Below, piece after piece: positions 11,085 to 22,700 of a stretch of 64,000 nucleotides of DNA. How positions within the stretch are numbered: the first letter of the stretch is position 1; each line of letters opens with the position of its first letter. A program made the translations under genes and the position numbers. The DNA is from Chondrilla cf. caribensis (taxonomy: Eukaryota > Porifera > Demospongiae > Chondrillida > Chondrillidae). Location: positions 942,501 to 1,006,500 of the forward strand of contig OZ026552.1 of assembly GCA_964020155.1 (NCBI GenBank), in the 5' to 3' direction. The notes beneath the pieces were generated by a model. It was not told the DNA's origin and made no database searches. It was given only the letters and a program-made list of their open reading frames with translations.

Positions 11085-12765
11085 ACACATTCTGAATCAT
11101 ACAATAGTAATGCATAATAGAATTGTGTGTATAGTTTCATGAGGTCATAATTTTGTGTCTTTTATGATTTGGCTCAATTCACAAAATATTCACTTGAAAT
11201 CATCACAAGCAAAAATATCAAAACACATATCACAAAATACTGCGAAATGCTTGTTTGAGCGAGAAATCATGAAATGTTTCTTTTATACAGTATACACAAC
11301 CATTACTGGTGTTATTTGTATGAAGAGTCTAACACCAAATAGATTTGCTAATAGAAATGGTATAGTCTACAGTACGTTAACCATTAAGGGAGATGATAGA
11401 GACATTGGGGGAATACAAGGGGTACATTGGGGTTAGAAATATCAAAACACAAAGGCAAAATATCAATGCATAAATCATAAAATTATTAATGTGAAATGAT
11501 TGTCAGAGTGTGAAATCACCAAATTGTCTCCCATGAAAATTTTCCGCTATATGGTATACACAGCCATTACTGGTGTTATATGTGTGAACAAACTATCACA
11601 AAGTAGATTTGTCAGTAGAAATGGTTTAGTTATAATGGTATACCCAGATTAAGCATTTTATGTGTTGAATGGACACTGGGGAGGCTGTGGATGGTGATCA
11701 GTGATGAAACTTCCACTGGTAAGATGCAGTGTGGATGGGAGGCTTGATGTCTGCTTCACCGAACGGTAATGGCCTACAGACACCCATTGGAACTTTTACA
11801 CAATACTGTTAGAGTCTAGTGCAGGCCTCACTTGTGTGATATATTATGTACATTATGATGCTCATTATAATGCAACATAATGTATTGTACATCATATCAC
11901 ATCATGAGAACCCTCATCTCTCTAACAGGAAATATGTCGATTGGGGAGTCATGGGGGAACCACGTGTATAGTGGAACGATTGCATAACAGATATCCCATG
12001 ATAAAATTGCTCAACATATCATGATCGAGGTCACAGGTTTGCAGTTAGGAGGATGTGAGGAATTAATGGGTTCCTACTCAATTAGGTTTTCCTGGATGAT
12101 GTAGCAGAGCTATTGTCTGTTAACACCGTAATGGCGCTATTGCCTGTTAATACAACAATAATAATTGCTATAACACTGTGTATGTACGTAAACAATACAA
12201 GCTATATACCTACATGCATGCTTACACACTTAGCTTGTAGCGTAAAATGACATAGCCGAGTACTTCAAATAGCATTTGCTGCATATTCACCTGCATGACC
12301 GGTACGACAGTGAAGGGGTTTGAAACAAGGTTTTTCCTCATTTCACAGGTTTTGAAACCAGATGTGATGAAATGAACACTAGGGACACTAGGGGCAACTA
12401 TATGCTTCTTTCTATCAATGTTTCCCTTCCATAACCTTTGAAACGCCTCCATATTTGGTACAACAAGGTTTTTGAACCATAAATGCTGTTTTTAGTTGTA
12501 TGTGACAATTAGACGACATATTTACATGCAATTTTCAATTTTGCGTGACTGGATATTGCTCAGGGATTTTCTCCCTAATTCGAATAAAGAGCTGTCTCTG
12601 AGCTATATAAGTTGATTTTTAATTTCATCATAGTCCTTAGAAATCAATTAAAAAGTTAACACGGTCCATTTTCTATACAACAGTATAATTCAATACTTTG
12701 ATTCCAATCCAGTACCTAGTCACATGACTTGACTTGAGATCTATAATGCTAGTCGAATATCTGTG
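11085..12765 (+). other. Block 2 intergenic sequence
   Basis: A non-coding near-copy of block 1 3200–5150. Nothing gene-like was found. Confidence 0.55.
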
Positions 12766-12767
12766 GT

Positions 12768-13045
12768 AACATGGACCCCTCCCCTGTTGGTACATTGGAT
12801 CCTCCCACCTTTCAGTACATTGGACACTCCCACCTGTCAGTACTGTGGACTCTCCCACCTGTCAGTACAGTGGACCCTCTCACCTGTCAGTACAGTGGAC
12901 CCTCCCACCTGTCAGTACAGTGGACCCTCCCACCTGTCAGTACAGTGGACCCTCCCACCTGTCTGTACAGTAGACCCTCCCACCTGTCAGTGCGGTGGAC
13001 CTTCCCACCTGTCAGTACAATGAACCCTTCCACCTTACAGCTGGC
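12768..13045 (+). repeat. 25-bp minisatellite array b
   Basis: About 11 copies of the CCCTCCCACCTGTCAGTA unit, homologous in position to array a but followed by extra block sequence and a second array (c). Confidence 0.95.
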
Positions 13046-13424
13046 CCCCTCATATCAATTCTCCGCAGGCTATGGTGATCAGTCCTGTAGCATATCCAGA
13101 ATTGTGTACAATCATGAGTACTAGTATTTGTGTCATTTTGTGTCATGTGAATGCTGAGGGGCCATGGTGAGTATTGATGTCAGTTCAGTTGCTGATCAAC
13201 ATACACCAAGTATATGGCACCTTTAGAAGGGTGGACATGCATGAATATTGATAATATTATTTCGTAATATGGACACTGGGGAGACTTGCAACTTCTACAG
13301 CTGGCCATACACCACAAAGATCTGTAGCATCTCCAGAGGGGTGTGAATGCATGCATGTGTAATAACTACCTACATTGCTGTTACTATGTGTAGTTTTTCA
13401 ACTTAAATTTGTGAAACATTCTAC

Positions 13425-14240
13425 CAGCAGATCCATGGCACCGCAATGGGATCCCCAGTGTCAGTCGTAATTGCAGAACTAGTAATGGAGGAAGTAGAAT
13501 CTAGAGCCACTTATCCCTGCCCACCTAAGTTCTGGAAGTGTTATGTGGATAATACCCTTTGTGCCCTCAAAATTCAAGAAGTAGATAAGTTCCACCACCA
13601 CATCAATTCCATAGAAGAGACCATACAATTTACAATAGAGAAAGAGTCAGAATCAAAGCTAGCTTTCTTAGATGTACTCGTTTCCTGTAGCTCCGATAAG
13701 ACCCTGTACACCACAATTTATAGGAAAATCCACCCACACAGAAAAGTATGTAGATCTCCATTCCAATCATCCCATTGCACATAAGTTAGCTGTAATAAGA
13801 ACATTGAATCACCGAGCCCACAACCTCCCGTCCTCACCCTCTGCCATACATAGATGAAGAAAAAAAAATAACCCAGACCCTCAAGATGAATGGATATCCA
13901 AGGAATCTAATTGAAAACCCACCGCAACCTACCCAGCCACAGCCTAGCCAAGATGCAATACCTCAAAAATATGCTTACTAGAATCATGGATGAACCAGAA
14001 AGAATCACACACTTTAAACAGAGAACTTGGAACATTACCCACCACATACTATTTTAGTATCCACTGTACATCGATTATTATTCTTGCACCATTTTACCTC
14101 CCACCTTATTATTATTATTCACACATCATCTCATCATCACCTGTCACCACATGCATAAAGAGCACATGCCCAATCTGTATTCCATACCACTAAAGAAGAC
14201 GGCAGTCAGCTGTTGAAACGTTTGGTGTACGAAATTATCT
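13425..14240 (+). mobile_element. Penelope-like element relic (3' part of reverse transcriptase plus 3' end)
   Basis: The readable protein runs HGTAMGSPVSVVIAEL, then FWKCYVDN, then KLAFLDVLV and YRK. After a frameshift near 13735 it continues THTEKYVDLHSNHPIAHKLA and VIRTLNHRAHN. The GTAMGSP, YVDD, LAFLDV and YRKPTHT landmarks are typical of Penelope-like reverse transcriptases. The catalytic YVDD reads YVDN and the frame is broken, so it is dead. No GIY-YIG endonuclease is evident. The element is severely 5' truncated and is present only in block 2. Confidence 0.75.
14190..14222 (+). ncRNA. Degenerate hammerhead-ribozyme-like motif of the Penelope relic
   Basis: CTAAAGAAG, a 6-bp stem (GACGGC / GCTGTT, with G·T pairs) closed by a five-base loop, then GAAAC. 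This matches the hammerhead core layout CTGANGA, stem II, GAAA, with one core change (G to A). Hammerhead motifs are known in Penelope-like element termini. It is probably inactive. Confidence 0.4.
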
Positions 14241-14274
14241 GGTTAGTGAATTATATTGAATGTTGATATACTAT

Positions 14275-15180
14275 GTGTGGCGTCCACAATATGAATTTTG
14301 TGTGGGGACTAGTAGGTAAGAGTGATGTACATGCATGTTTCCTGTTTGTCATAGTGTCCATACAACATAGTGTGTCATATACACGATGGGAGGCTGTGGT
14401 GATTGGATTCGGGTATGGGAGTGCATGGAGAGTGGCAATGGAAAATTTACATGGACAGTCAATAAGAGGACTGTAACATCTCCAGAGGGATGTATGTTTT
14501 TACATGGGTATTGTTGTTACTATGTGTGTACATGATGTCAACACTATAGGAAAGCTGCATGAGGGGACTGGTAACTAATGCTATCTGGATGGTCAAGGAA
14601 GTCTGTAACACCTGTAGACGGGTGTACATGTAGTAGAGAGGACATCAATACTAGAGCAGAGATGATATGGGCATGTTACTCACTGATCAGTATAATGCAA
14701 CTCATTCAGAAAGAAAATTTACATTGTACGTAGCCATCAAATCTAATCACAGTGATGCTCATCTCTCCAACAGAGAAACATGCCCATTAGGGAGTCTTGA
14801 GTATATCATGTGTACATGTATGTTGGTGAATACATAGCAGATATCCCATCATAAAATTGATAGACAGATTATGCTTGAGGTTGCATGGTTACAGTTATGA
14901 TCACAGGAGCATAGACAAAAACAAATCAAAATTTCTGCTTAATTAGGTTTTCCTGGATGATGCAACATTTACAGAAGTTAGCACAATAAAAATATTCACT
15001 TTTGCAAAAACAAGCTACGTAAAAATTGCTTGCTACCTATACATCACGTGTAGCTACATGCATAAAATGATTCCCATGCAATCACCTCAATGTACAGATA
15101 CACATCTATGTTACGATGACATACAGCGATATTCAGTGACATTATAACATTCACCTTAACTACTAACATGGATCATCATG
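14275..15180 (+). other. Block 2 spacer between minisatellite arrays
   Basis: Matches sequence between paired arrays in blocks 3, 4 and 5 (for example 28680–29215, 40010–40595 and 48660–49265). No gene was seen. Confidence 0.55.
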
Positions 15181-15185
15181 TCTGT

Positions 15186-15980
15186 AACTAACGTGGACAC
15201 TCCCACCTGTCAGTACAGTGGACCCTCCCACCTGTAAGTAACGTGGACCCTCCCACCTGTCAGTACAGTGGACCCTCCCACCTGTCAGTACAGTGGACCC
15301 TCCCACTTGTTAGTACAGTGAACCCTCCCACCGGTCAGTACAGTGGACCCACCCGCCTGTCAGTACAGTGGAATTTCCCACCTATCAGTACAGTGGACCC
15401 TCCCACCTGTCAGTACAGTGGACCCTCCCACTTGTTAGTACAGTGAACCCTCCCACCGGTCAGTACAGTGGACCCACCCGCCTGTCAGTACAGTGGAATT
15501 TCCCACCTATCAGTACAGTGGACCCTCCCACCTGTCAGTACAGTGGACCCTCCCACCTGTCAGTACAGTGGACCCTCCCACCTGTCAGTACAGTGGACCC
15601 TCCTATCTGTCAGTACAGTGGACCCTCCCACCTGTCAGTACAGTGGACCATCGCACCTGTCAGTACAGTGGATCCTCCCACCTGTCAATACAGTGGACCC
15701 TCCCACCTGTCAGTACAGTGGACCCTCCCACCTGTCAGTACAGTGGACCCTCCCATCTGTCAGTACAGTGGACCCTCCCACCTGTCAGTACAGTGGACCC
15801 TCCCATCTGTCAGTACAGTGGACCCTCCCATCTGTCAGTACAGTGGACCCTCCCACCTGTCAGTACAGTGGGCCCTCCCACCTGTCAGTACAGTGGACCC
15901 TCCCATCTGTCAGTACAGTGGACCCTCCCACCTGTCGTACAGTGGACCCTCCCACCTGTCAGTACAGTGGACCCTCCAAC
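15186..15980 (+). repeat. 25-bp minisatellite array c (largest regular array, ~32 units)
   Basis: About 32 copies of the 25-bp unit, with an internal higher-order duplication of about 125 bp (about 15300–15425 repeated at about 15425–15550). It ends 216 bp before the block 3 TATA box. All three + frames are open for long stretches because the unit lacks stop codons in every frame. Confidence 0.97.
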
Positions 15981-16154
15981 AAGTACACAAAATTTCCAGA
16001 TTGGAAGATGTCAATGGCTACCCATATATTATCACACTCACATTTGAATTTATACAATTAATCATATACCGATAATCGTAACATTGTGTATAATTTGATT
16101 GCTGTAAGATAGGGACATTATAGTGTATGAGGAATGTATAGTACTGAGTTTCAA

Positions 16155-16201
16155 CCTTGTGTCAACCTGTACAGGGTACAAGGCTCGACCTAGGCTATAA
16201 G
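16155..16201 (+). promoter_or_regulatory. Conserved TIL-gene promoter, block 3
   Basis: A 29-bp element with inverted ends (CCTTGT … ACAAGG, 16155–16183) is followed by CTATAAGTAGG, with TATAAG at 16196–16201, 123 nt before the ATG. The same arrangement recurs before the genes of blocks 4 to 7. A transcription start near 16225–16235 is inferred. Confidence 0.75.
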
Positions 16202-16318
16202 TAGGCCCTCAAATAAGATTACAATCAGCTCGTAGGAATACGTACCAGAAACTAAACTCTGAACTTTCATTTGAATTCAAACCCTGAAATTCCTCAATTG
16301 ATAAGATTATAAGAAGAA

Positions 16319-17201
16319 ATGGCTGGATTGAGTTCCCTGACTTTGGTTGCCACTTTTGTTTGTCTCTCTTTGGTTGCTGTGGAAGGAACATCGCCACCTC
16401 GTAAGTACAATGCGTAGAGTGTACTGGTAATTGTAAAATTTGAAGCTGTACTATTCTAATCACATGTGAGTGGGTATGAGTGATCAAGATTACTTCTGCA
16501 CATAAATTTTATTGTCTCCTCATAACAGTATGTCCGATTGAGGGTCAGATCTACTATCGTGACTGTGCTCCTTGTGATGGGACTTGTGAGAATCCTAATG
16601 TGCCATGTCCTAGAATATGCAGACCTGGTTGTGCCTGTCCAATAGGACAAGTGATCAAAGATGGAAAAAAATGTGTTAACAAAACCGAATGTCCACCAGG
16701 TGATATGAATGAAATCAAAGCTAAAAATGCAAATTTTGAACTGTTGTTTATATTAAAAACTAAACAAACTTGAAAGATAACTTACATGAATTTCATTGTC
16801 TCCTCATAACAGTATGTGAGATCAAGGGTCAGATCTACTACCCTGAGTGTGCTCCTTGTGATGGGACTTGTGAGAATCCTAATCCTCCATGTCCAGAAAT
16901 ATGTAAACCTGGTTGTGCCTGTCCACGAGGTAAAGTGATCATAAATGGGAGGAGGTGTGTGAAGCCGGAGAAGTGTGCAAAAGGTGATTTCAAGTGTGAC
17001 TCTCTGTGTGCGTACATGTGCATGCAGGTATAGATTGTACATACCAGCCATTTTGTTTCAAAGCTTTGAATTAGTTTCTTGTCTTAACAAGAGTGAAATT
17101 CAATAAAGTATAGGTGAGTAATGAGTGTATTACATGATTCTTGGACTGGAGCTCAGACTAATTCATGCTTCCTTAAGATCAGCTATTTTCAAGGACTCGC
17201 A

Positions 17202-17247
<46 letters not shown>

Positions 17248-17894
17248 CGTGCGTGCGTACGTGTGTTTGTGTGTGTGTGCATGCGTGCGTGAGTACGTGC
17301 GTTTGTGTGTGCTTGTTTTGTGTATGTGCACGCGCGCGTGTGTGTGTGCGTGTGTGCATACTTGCGTGTGTTTGTGTGTGCTTGTGTGGGTGTGGGTGTG
17401 CGTGTGTGATAATACAATTATTACAATAATATGGGTGGAAATATGACTATTAATGTATACATTCTGAATTGTTCCTTATGATTATTCAGCATCCGCTACC
17501 ATAGAAACAGTACTATTATACAGCAATTTTATAATGTATAAAGCCCTAGCAACAGTATAAAGCGATAGCAACGGATGCTATACTGGTTAAGACATGGACA
17601 CTCGGGCAGTATGACATATAAATCAACTTGCCCATGTCTTAACCACTAATAATAACCACAAACATGCCATTGAGTGTATATCAAGATTATTTACATGCAT
17701 TGTATTGTCTCCTCATAACAGAATGTCCAATTAAGGGACAGATCTACTATAGCTATCCTGAATGTGCTCCTTGTGATGGGACTTGTGAGAATCCCGTTGT
17801 GCCATGTCCTGCAATATGTAGATCTGGTTGTGCCTGTCCACGAGGTAAAGTGATCAAAAACGGGAAGAGGTGTGTGCTACCCAAGAAGTGCTAG
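16319..17894 (+). CDS. Secreted three-domain TIL protease-inhibitor-like protein (block 3)
   Basis: Exons are 16319–16400 (signal peptide, [15 protein letters not shown] start, then EGTSPP linker), 16529–16699, 16813–16983 and 17722–17894, for 199 codons including TAG. All junctions are GT–AG in phase 1. Each domain has ten cysteines. Inferred P1 residues are R (loop PRI), E (PEI) and A (PAI). The Arg makes the first domain the only trypsin-type candidate with Arg in the window. The last domain carries an extra Ser-Tyr after QIYY. The second TIL exon may alternatively read through to a stop at 17033 with AATAAA at 17102, or splice to 18724, giving a two-domain isoform. Confidence 0.85.
17102..17107 (+). 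terminator. Poly(A) signal AATAAA, internal
   Basis: AATAAA lies 69 bp after the read-through stop at 17033 and before the last TIL exon, consistent with an alternative short transcript. Not proven. Confidence 0.4.
17199..17408 (+). repeat. GT microsatellite with GCGTGCGT interruptions
   Basis: About 210 bp, located in the intron between the second and third TIL exons of the block 3 gene. Confidence 0.97.
17489..17645 (+). mobile_element. Composite MITE pair, deleted copy
   Basis: Module 1 (17489–17578) has ends GCATCCGCTACC and AGCAACGGATGC. Module 2 (17584–17645) has ends TGGTTAAGACATGG and CCATGTCTTAACCA. The same two modules lie side by side at 57115–57306 in the opposite orientation, where module 2 is longer. 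Inserted in the last TIL intron of block 3. Confidence 0.75.
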
Positions 17895-18038
17895 AAAAAA
17901 TTAAGGTGATTTACATTTTTATGTGACTCTCTCTATATAATATATGTGTATTTACATGTGTATGTAGGCATAACATGCACATACCATCTAGTATGCTTTC
18001 AAAGGTTGTGTTTTTGTGTTTCAAAAATAGTGAAATCC

Positions 18039-18044
18039 AATAAA
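18039..18044 (+). terminator. Poly(A) signal AATAAA, block 3 TIL gene
   Basis: AATAAA lies 145 bp after the stop at 17894, in sequence homologous to that around 17102 and 33910. Confidence 0.5.
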
Positions 18045-18287
18045 GTGTAGGCGTGTCATGAGTGTATTACATGATTCTTAGACTAGAGCTAAGACTAATT
18101 CATGCTTCACTAAAGAATATCCCATACACACACCTCAACGTTTCACCTGCATGAAGTTTCTTGGGTCAAACTTAGTGCTTTATCCAACACAAAATAAAGT
18201 ATGATGTACATTGAACTATTGCCATAGGTTAGAATGTTATAACCAAGTTTCATTTACACATCTCTGTGAAGATGAACTGACTGTGAA

Positions 18288-18288
<1 letters not shown>

Positions 18289-18344
<56 letters not shown>

Positions 18345-18376
18345 TGAGTGCGTGCGTGCGTGTGTGTGTGCATTCA

Positions 18377-18444
<68 letters not shown>

Positions 18445-18447
18445 TCA

Positions 18448-18520
<73 letters not shown>

Positions 18521-18534
18521 CATTCAGTGAGTGT

Positions 18535-18593
<59 letters not shown>

Positions 18594-18690
18594 CATTCCG
18601 TGTGTGTGTTTGTGTGTGTGTGTGTGTGTGTGTATCCATTCAGTGTGTGTGTGTGTGTGTGTTTGTGTGTACATGTGTGTGTGTGTGTCA
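18289..18690 (+). repeat. GT microsatellite with periodic CATTCAGTGA interruptions
   Basis: About 400 bp of GT broken by near-regular (A)TTCAGTGA or ATTCCGTG segments at about 18372, 18443, 18523, 18594 and 18637. This is a higher-order repeat of about 70–80 bp. Confidence 0.97.
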
Positions 18691-18723
18691 GTGGTGCATC
18701 TACCAAGATTGTTTGTCCTTCAG

Positions 18724-18900
18724 GCTCAAGCAAGTGATATCCCATATCAACATAGACTCATCTGGAAGCTGATTAATTAGATAATAGTATTATAGGCAAT
18801 AAAATCCCAGCCCTATTAGTAGGAACACAGTATAATTAATGCAAAACTTATTTCCTGGACCATATTATCCATTTGCTTTTATCATCTTGAGCTTCTGATT
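18724..18900 (+). other. Conserved terminal-exon-like sequence, block 3
   Basis: Acceptor TTGTCCTTCAG at 18713–18723. A phase-1 junction would give Gly-Ser-Ser-Lys then TGA (18735–18737). Usable as an alternative end from the donor at 16984, or as 3' UTR after the 17894 stop. Confidence 0.45.
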
Positions 18901-18904
18901 CAAT

Positions 18905-19786
18905 AATAATGAATACAAGTGATCAATTTTTTTGAAACTGAATGTGGCGCATCACATAATTATAATGTATGAAGTAATGTATAAGTTTACGTTTATGATT
19001 AACTCAAGAATTAATCGAATCTCTTAAAACTGAATGTGGCATATCACATAATTTTAATGTATAAGGTAATGTATAAGTTTACGTGTTGAGTAATTCAGTT
19101 TTATGACGAGCATTATGAACAGCCAGCACATGTATAATTCCATGAAAGCCATAAATGACGTACATTACAATGCCACTCATCACACAATACATGAATGTCA
19201 TACTTTGCTACGTACTGCAATGATGGGATACAATAATATAATGTGAAACAAATTTGCCAGCATATATCCCATCATATAGTATTGGAAGTAACAAAGTGTA
19301 AATGTAATTTTGGTTGTGATGTTATTAGTTTCTGGGCAACTGGGTCAGAAATGACAATCAGGATATTTCTACTCACTTGGGGCTTACTCCATAAAGCAAC
19401 TTGTGTAAGCAACTATTAGCACTAATAAGGGTTCCAATGAACAATAGTAAGTTTATGTATCTACATTACACAACTATGTTTCGCCTGAAAGAAAGGATTT
19501 ACAGCTGTTGACCTATGTAATAAGCTCTACGTTATAGCATATTATGCATAATAATTCTCATGATATGGAATGCTTACATAATAATAATATAAAAATAATA
19601 ATATTATTATTATTATTAACATTTATATTATAATAATACATATGACAACGGAAATGACCTAAAATTAAAATGAATGTTGTGAGCTCAAATTTGAATACAT
19701 TGAATGAAAACTGACTTAACAAAATAAAAATAATAACAATATCAACAATAACCACACAAATAGCCATAATAATATTATTCTTATTG
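18905..19786 (+). other. Block 3 spacer with AT-rich tract
   Basis: Contains block-unit sequence with a short internal duplication (the TGAATGTGGC / CACATAATT text appears twice near 18941–19055). An ATT/AAT simple tract follows at about 19578–19640. No gene was seen. Confidence 0.5.
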
Positions 19787-22700
19787 TGATGCATCATAGC
19801 TCAAATCCGAATGCACAGACACACTCCTGGACCTAGTAGCTACCTTCTGATAGCAAAAAGATGCATTTTGATATCGACCAAAATTTCCCCCTAGTGCCAA
19901 TATATATACTTTGTATGTAGATTCATATATAAGTGTATTACGCCTTGTGGTGATCACCTAAGCAATTTGAGATTTCTTTGCTGGTCACCATGGGCTACCT
20001 AGTGTCCATGCCTAACTCACCAACACAATTTCAGAAGCATTTTGATCGTCCTGAGTGCGCTATAAGCCTCGTGGTGACAAGCACAAAAATGTCAATTTTT
20101 TGAGTTGTCACCACGGCCTCTCCTGTGTGCACATGATGCATCATAGCTCAAATCCGAATGCACAGACACACTCCTGGACCTAGTAGCTACCTTCTGATAG
20201 CAAAAAAGATGCATTTTGATGTCGACCAAAATTTCCCCCTATTACCAATATATATACTTTGTATGTAGATTCATATATAAGTGTATTAAGCCTTGTGGTG
20301 ATCACCTAAGCAATTTGAGATTTCTTTGCTGGTCACCATGGGCTACCTAGTGTCCATGCCTAACTCACCAACACAATTTCAGAAGCATTCTGATCGTCCT
20401 GAGTGCGCTATAAGCCTCGTGGTGACAAGCCAAAAAATGTCAATTTTTTGAGTTGTCACCACGGCCTCTCCTGTGTGCCCGTGATGCATCATAGCTCAAA
20501 TCCGAATGCACAGACACACTCCTGGACCTAGTAGCTACCTTCTGATAACAAAAAAGATGCATTTTGATGTCGACCAAAATTTCCCCCTATTACCAATATA
20601 TATACTTTGTATGTAGATTCATATATAAGTGTATTACGCCTTGTGGTGATCACCTAAGCAATTTGAGATTTCTTTGCTGGTCAAAGTATATATATTGGTA
20701 ATAGGGGGAAATTTTGGTCCACATCAAAATGCATCCTTTTGCTATCAGAAGGTAGCTACTAGGTCCAGGAGTGTGTCTGTGCATTCGGATTTGAGCTATG
20801 ATGCATCACGTGCACACAGGAGAGGCCGTGGTGACAACTCAAAAAATTGACATTTTTTGGCTTGTCACCACGAGGCTTATAGCACACTCAGGACAATCAG
20901 AATGCTTACGAAATTGTGTTGGTGAGTTAGGCATGGACACTAGATAGCCCTTGGTGACCAGCAAAGATATCTCAAATTGCTTAGGTGATCACCACAAGGC
21001 GTAATACACTTATGTATGAATCTACATACAAAGTATATATATTGGTAATAGGGGGAAATTTTGATCGACATCAAAACGCATCTTTTTTGTTATCAGAAGG
21101 TAGCTACCAGGTCCAGGAGTGTGTCTGTGCATTCGGATTTGAGCTATGATGCATCACGTGCACACAGGAGAGGCCGTGGTGACAACTCAAAAAATTGACA
21201 TTTTTTGGCTTGTCACCACGAGGCTTATAGCGCACTCAGGACAATCAGAATGCTTACGAAATTGTGTTGGTGAGTTAGGCATGGACACTAGGTAGCCCAT
21301 GGTGACCAGCAAAGAAATCTCAAATTGCTTAGGTGATCACCACAAGGCGTAATACACTTATATATGAATCTACATACAAAGTATATATATTGGTAATAGG
21401 GGGAAATTTTGGTCCACATCAAAATGCATCCTTTTGCTATCAGAAGGTAGCTACTAGGTCCAGGAGTGTGTCTGTGCATTCGGATTTGAGCTATGATGCA
21501 TCACGTGCACACAGGAGAGGCCGTGGTGACAACTCAAAAAATTGACATTTTTTGGCTTGTCACCACGAGGCTTATAGCGCACTCAGGACAATCAGAATGC
21601 TTACGAAATTGTGTTGGTGAGTTAGGCATGGACACTAGGTAGCCCATGGTGACCAGCAAAGAAATCTCAAATTGCTTAGGTGATCACCACAAGGCGTAAT
21701 ACACTTATATATGAATCTACATACAAAGTATATATATTGGTAATAGGGGGAAATTTTGGTCCACATCAAAATGCATCCTTTTGCTATCAGAAGGTAGCTA
21801 CTAGGTCCAGGAGTGTGTCTGTGCATTCGGATTTGAGCTATGATGCATCACGTGCACACAGGAGAGGCCGTGGTGACAACTCAAAAAATTGACATTTTTT
21901 GGCTTGTCACCACGAGGCTTATAGCGCACTCAGGACAATCAGAATGCTTACGAAATTGTGTTGGTGAGTTAGGCATGGACACTAGATAGCCCTTGGTGAC
22001 CAGCAAAGATATCTCAAATTGCTTAGGTGATCACCACAAGGCGTAATACACTTATGTATGAATCTACATACAAAGTATATATATTGGTAATAGGGGGAAA
22101 TTTTGATCGACATCAAAATGCATCTTTTTTGTTATCAGAAGGTAGCTACTAGGTCCAGGAGTGTGTCTGTGCATTCGGATTTGAGCTATGATGCATCACG
22201 TGCACACAGGAGAGGCCGTGGTGACAACTCAAAAAATTGACATTTTTTGGCTTGTCACCACGAGGCTTATAGCGCACTCAGGACAATCAAAATGCTTACG
22301 AAATTGTGTTGGTGAGTTAGGCATGGACACTAGGTAGCCCTTGGTGACCAGCAAAGAAATCTCAAATTGCTTAGGTGATCACCACAAGGCGTAATACACT
22401 TATATATGAATCTACATACAAAGTATATATATTGGTAATAGGGGGAAATTTTGGTCCACATCAAAATGCATCTTTTTGCTTTCAGAAGGTAGCTACTAGG
22501 TCCAGGAGTGTGTCTGTGCATTCGGATTTGAGCTATGATGCATCACGTGCACACAGGAGAGGCCGTGGTGACAACTCAAAAAATTGACATTTTTTGGCTT
22601 GTCACCACGAGGTTTATAGCGCACTCAGGACAATCAGAATGCTTACGAAATTGTGTTGGTGAGTTAGGCATGGACACTAGGTAGCCCATGGTGACCAGCA

